Notes under the pieces: model-generated
What the model saw: the letters and a program-made list of their open reading frames with translations, nothing else
The model's database searches: none
What the model was told of the DNA's origin: nothing
Shown: positions 23,905 through 25,589 of the stretch, in pieces
How positions within the stretch are numbered: position 1 is the stretch's first letter
Layout of the letters: each line of letters starts with the position of its first letter
Source: JAAYPI01 sp036734385
GTDB lineage: Bacteria; Bacteroidota; Bacteroidia; Bacteroidales; Paludibacteraceae
Direction of reading: 5' to 3'
Length of the DNA stretch: 25,589 nt
Assembly (NCBI GenBank): GCA_036734385.1
Contig: DAIMYQ010000021.1
Span: 1 to 25,589, forward strand
Translations under genes and position numbers: made by a program

Positions 23905-24512
23905 TTCTCAGAGTATTTTGCGAGATTAAGTATTAATTTTGAAATCCATTCCGGAGCTAATCGTGCATCATGTTGTATGTTTTCGAAAGATTCTTTTTTC
24001 AATGCTTTTGTTAGTTGAAGTTCGACCTCTTGTGTCACGTTTTCTTTTCCTAGCTGTTTTAATGCTGCAATAGCCAAACTGCTTACTTTACCTTTCATCG
24101 CAAGATTCTTGGGCGCAGTTTTTTTAAATTTTATTGTTCGGTTGCCATACTTTATTTTTCGCGGAATTCCATCTGTCAGGTAAACCACATTCACAGGAAT
24201 TTGTGTTGATAACCCCAAACTGTGTAGGGCAAAAACTCCAGTAGGTTCAATTCTTGCTTTGTCTCTTTTTGCAATGGCTCTACAAACATCATCAACAGAT
24301 GGGTATAATATTCCAAATTCTTTGTCAATTTTAGGATATAAATAAATTCCCTGAGTCAGACGAATAATTACTTCTCTTTTCACTAAATTTGATAAGCTTT
24401 TCCGTATAGAGTCGGAACTACCTAAAGACGCAAAATCATTCGAGAAATATATTTTGCCTTTTTGTTTGTTTATTAGATGTCCTAATACTTTATTTTCAAT
24501 TGATTGTGTCAT
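23901..24512 (-). CDS. abiEi: AbiEi-type antitoxin / repressor (DUF6088)
   Basis: A 203-residue partner of AbiEii. Residues about 1-75 form a winged helix (IYFSNDFASLGSSDSIRKSL, LVKREVIIRLTQGIYLYPKI) that would bind DNA. The rest (GVFALHSLGLSTQIPVNVVY, YLTDGIPRKIKYGNRTIKFK, LAMKGKVSSLAIAALKQLGK) follows the AbiEi C-terminal pattern. In characterised AbiE systems the antitoxin neutralises the toxin without direct complex formation and represses its own promoter by binding inverted repeats. The matching inverted repeat is seen at 24529-24559. The stop overlaps the toxin start (ATGA). Confidence 0.88.
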   Translation of the reverse strand: MTQSIENKVLGHLINKQKGKIYFSNDFASLGSSDSIRKSLSNLVKREVIIRLTQGIYLYPKIDKEFGILYPSVDDVCRAIAKRDKARIEPTGVFALHSLGLSTQIPVNVVYLTDGIPRKIKYGNRTIKFKKTAPKNLAMKGKVSSLAIAALKQLGKENVTQEVELQLTKALKKESFENIQHDARLAPEWISKLILNLAKYSEK

Positions 24513-24528
24513 TTTTTTAAGGGATTAC

Positions 24529-24565
24529 ATTTCACAAAAGTAATCTGTATTTGTGAAATATGCAA
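24529..24565 (-). promoter_or_regulatory. abiE promoter with a perfect 10-bp inverted-repeat operator
   Basis: On the minus strand TTG (24565-24563), a 20-base spacer and TACTTTTG (24542-24535) form a Bacteroidota-type promoter. ATTTCACAAA (24529-24538) and TTTGTGAAAT (24550-24559) are exact inverted copies 11 bases apart, with centres 21 bp (two helical turns) apart. One arm covers the -7 element and the other lies inside the spacer. This is the expected site for autorepression by AbiEi. Confidence 0.75.
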
Positions 24566-24635
24566 TTGTTGAATACAAAATATTAATGTCTAAAAATTTA
24601 GGTGCAAATGTCTCTATTTTCTTTTTTTGAATGGA
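24566..24635. other. Spacer between the abiE promoter and the attC-like palindrome
   Basis: AT-rich, with no frame or strong hairpin seen. Sequence composition changes sharply at about 24636, where the GC-rich palindrome begins. Confidence 0.4.
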
Positions 24636-24768
24636 ACCTAACGGAGGAAGCTACACGCAGGTGCGGACTGCGTGGACGCTTTCTTATCAACCGAGCAGAA
24701 AGCTTGCAAGCGAGAGCGACGCACGCCCAATCACCTAAACCCCAATTGCTTATGAGCCTGTGTTAGCA
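24636..24768. repeat. 133-bp imperfect palindrome resembling an integron attC site
   Basis: The ends are ACCTAAC (24636-24642) and GTTAGCA (24762-24768). CTAACGGAGG at one end matches the reverse complement of CCTGTGTTAG at the other in 8 of 10 positions. Inside are CACGCAG/CTGCGTG (24654-24660, 24668-24674), GCTTTCT/AGAAAGC (24678-24684, 24697-24703) and the palindrome GCTTGCAAGC (24702-24711). Read on the minus strand it starts 8 bases after the RAMA stop and ends GTTAGGT, which fits GTTRRRY; the other end fits less well. Size and layout suit attC, but no integrase is in view, and a palindromic repeat of another type is possible. Confidence 0.4.
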
Positions 24769-24776
24769 CATGTTTT

Positions 24777-25505
24777 TTATTTTGTTTCGTTCATTTTATC
24801 TCTCAAATCAGCGATAATAATTCCATCTTCAGTTTTCCAAGAAGTCCAACCGTTTACAGTTTTTCTATCACTACCAGAATCTTGTATCCCAGCAAGAGCA
24901 GCATAACTTGGGCTTGAATAAACCTGATCCATTAGTTTTAAAGATCCGTCCTCTAAAACAATCGCAGTATATTTTTTCTGTGCGCCTCCGTTTCGTGGCT
25001 TATAAATCATTATTAATTTTTGATTTACAGTCAATAATTTAGCTTGCAACAAATCAAGGAGTCCAATATCAGAACGAGAAACTCTACCAATCTTATCATT
25101 TTGGTCAATCATTTCCTCCTCTGTATCAAGTTCCGGCTTAAATTCCTCTGGGAATTCGTATGCAATATTTTGAGGCTTATTAAACTCAACATATTTTGTA
25201 ATTACCCAAAGCTTTACATTGTATTTCAAAGTCCTTGCCCAATCCCTTAAATCATTGCTAATCGAATCAATAGGAACACCAACTATTGGTTCCTTTTCAA
25301 GAATCTCAGACAGCAATTTGCGAATATTTATTTCTTTAATCCCAAGTTCGCTAAACTTTTCCTTGGTCGTATCATCCTTTTGATAAATCTCAACGGCTAA
25401 ATCCTCAAGAATTTTTTTGGTTATTATCTGTTGCGAAGCAATCATCTGCTTAGTCACTTGTGGCGCAATATGCGACCAAACACTATGCTGAATCAATTCC
25501 GGCAA
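24777..25505 (-). CDS. RAMA-domain protein, stand-alone
   Basis: About 242 residues. Stop TAA is at 24777-24779 and the frame is closed upstream by a TAA at 25512-25514. No ATG lies between that TAA and codon 21, so the start is TTG at 25505 (or a second TTG), or ATG at 25445. The coherent sequence IQHSVWSHIAPQVTKQ before codon 21 favours the longer form, or an N-terminus cut by a rearrangement. The C-terminal 70 residues match the RAMA (restriction adenine methylase associated) domain: KKYTAIVLEDGSLKLMDQVY, SSPSYAALAG, TVNGWTSWKTEDG. RAMA domains usually sit next to a methylase or nuclease; none is fused here. The N-terminal part (about 1-165) is helical and acidic with no recognised motif. 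Defence function is inferred from domain and location. Confidence 0.7.
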   Translation of the reverse strand: MPELIQHSVWSHIAPQVTKQMIASQQIITKKILEDLAVEIYQKDDTTKEKFSELGIKEINIRKLLSEILEKEPIVGVPIDSISNDLRDWARTLKYNVKLWVITKYVEFNKPQNIAYEFPEEFKPELDTEEEMIDQNDKIGRVSRSDIGLLDLLQAKLLTVNQKLIMIYKPRNGGAQKKYTAIVLEDGSLKLMDQVYSSPSYAALAGIQDSGSDRKTVNGWTSWKTEDGIIIADLRDKMNETK

Positions 25506-25589
25506 GTTTGATTACACCGAACTCTACTAAAATCTACAAGATTGAAGAAAACGAAAATCCTTACGCAGCCAAGGGTGAAGGCCAGGCAA

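Noticed and set aside
25454..25589. Plus-strand frame open to the right edge, reading ITPNSTKIYKIEENENPYAA near its end
   Set aside because: It looks somewhat protein-like after 25506, but it has no clear start, its first third overlaps the RAMA gene antisense, and it is cut by the window. It could be a gene beginning at the edge; the evidence is too thin for a feature.
1..25589. CRISPR array, rRNA, tRNA, transposase or integrase genes
   Set aside because: No regularly spaced repeats, rRNA or tRNA signatures, DDE transposase or tyrosine recombinase motifs were seen on either strand.

Overview
The window reads as a chromosomal segment of a Bacteroidota bacterium, most likely an anaerobic member of the Bacteroidales (an inference). 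The support is: AT-rich DNA; promoters of the Bacteroidota type (TTG, about 19-20 bases, TAnnTTTG) ahead of several genes; a TonB-dependent receptor with a carboxypeptidase-regulatory-like N-terminus; a type IX secretion (T9SS) C-terminal signal; an exosortase C-terminus; and an anaerobe-style oxidative-stress set (rubrerythrin plus a flavin reductase-rubredoxin fusion).

Left part (1-8200). The 3' end of an exosortase-family gene (+) is cut by the window edge. A tight minus-strand run follows: TonB-dependent receptor, periplasmic coiled-coil protein, lipoprotein, a sugar-kinase/RapZ-C-terminal-domain fusion, and a MurU-like nucleotidyltransferase. The last two look like an AmgK/MurU pair for cell-wall amino-sugar recycling. 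Upstream on the same strand are ilvE and aroQ (amino-acid metabolism).

Middle part (8200-19170). On the plus strand are sppA, lpxK and a purine nucleoside phosphorylase with overlapping ends, then eno with its own promoter and a strong terminator. On the minus strand a frameshifted T9SS-type secreted protein is followed by a 67-residue peptide with an exosortase-type tripartite tail. Next come plus-strand redox genes (PNPOx-like flavoprotein, high-molecular-weight rubredoxin, rubrerythrin), then mnmD and a PAP2 phosphatase. A bidirectional terminator separates these from trpS on the minus strand.

Right part (19170-25589) is accessory in character. A MarR regulator with a palindromic promoter is followed by the wreck of an RND efflux operon: the adaptor's 5' part is joined to the 3' part of a TolC-like gene, and no pump gene lies between them. 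Then come a 40-residue Lys-rich small protein missed by a length cutoff, an Fe-S flavodoxin-like protein and a DUF2461 protein. The end holds an AbiEi/AbiEii toxin-antitoxin pair with a 10-bp inverted repeat over its promoter, and a RAMA-domain protein. Each of these two minus-strand units is followed by a CTAACACA-type site. The one behind the RAMA gene sits in a 133-bp imperfect palindrome resembling an integron attC. The best candidates for something little described are the kinase-RapZ fusion next to MurU, the exosortase-tail peptide paired with a T9SS substrate, and the attC-like bounded defence cassettes.
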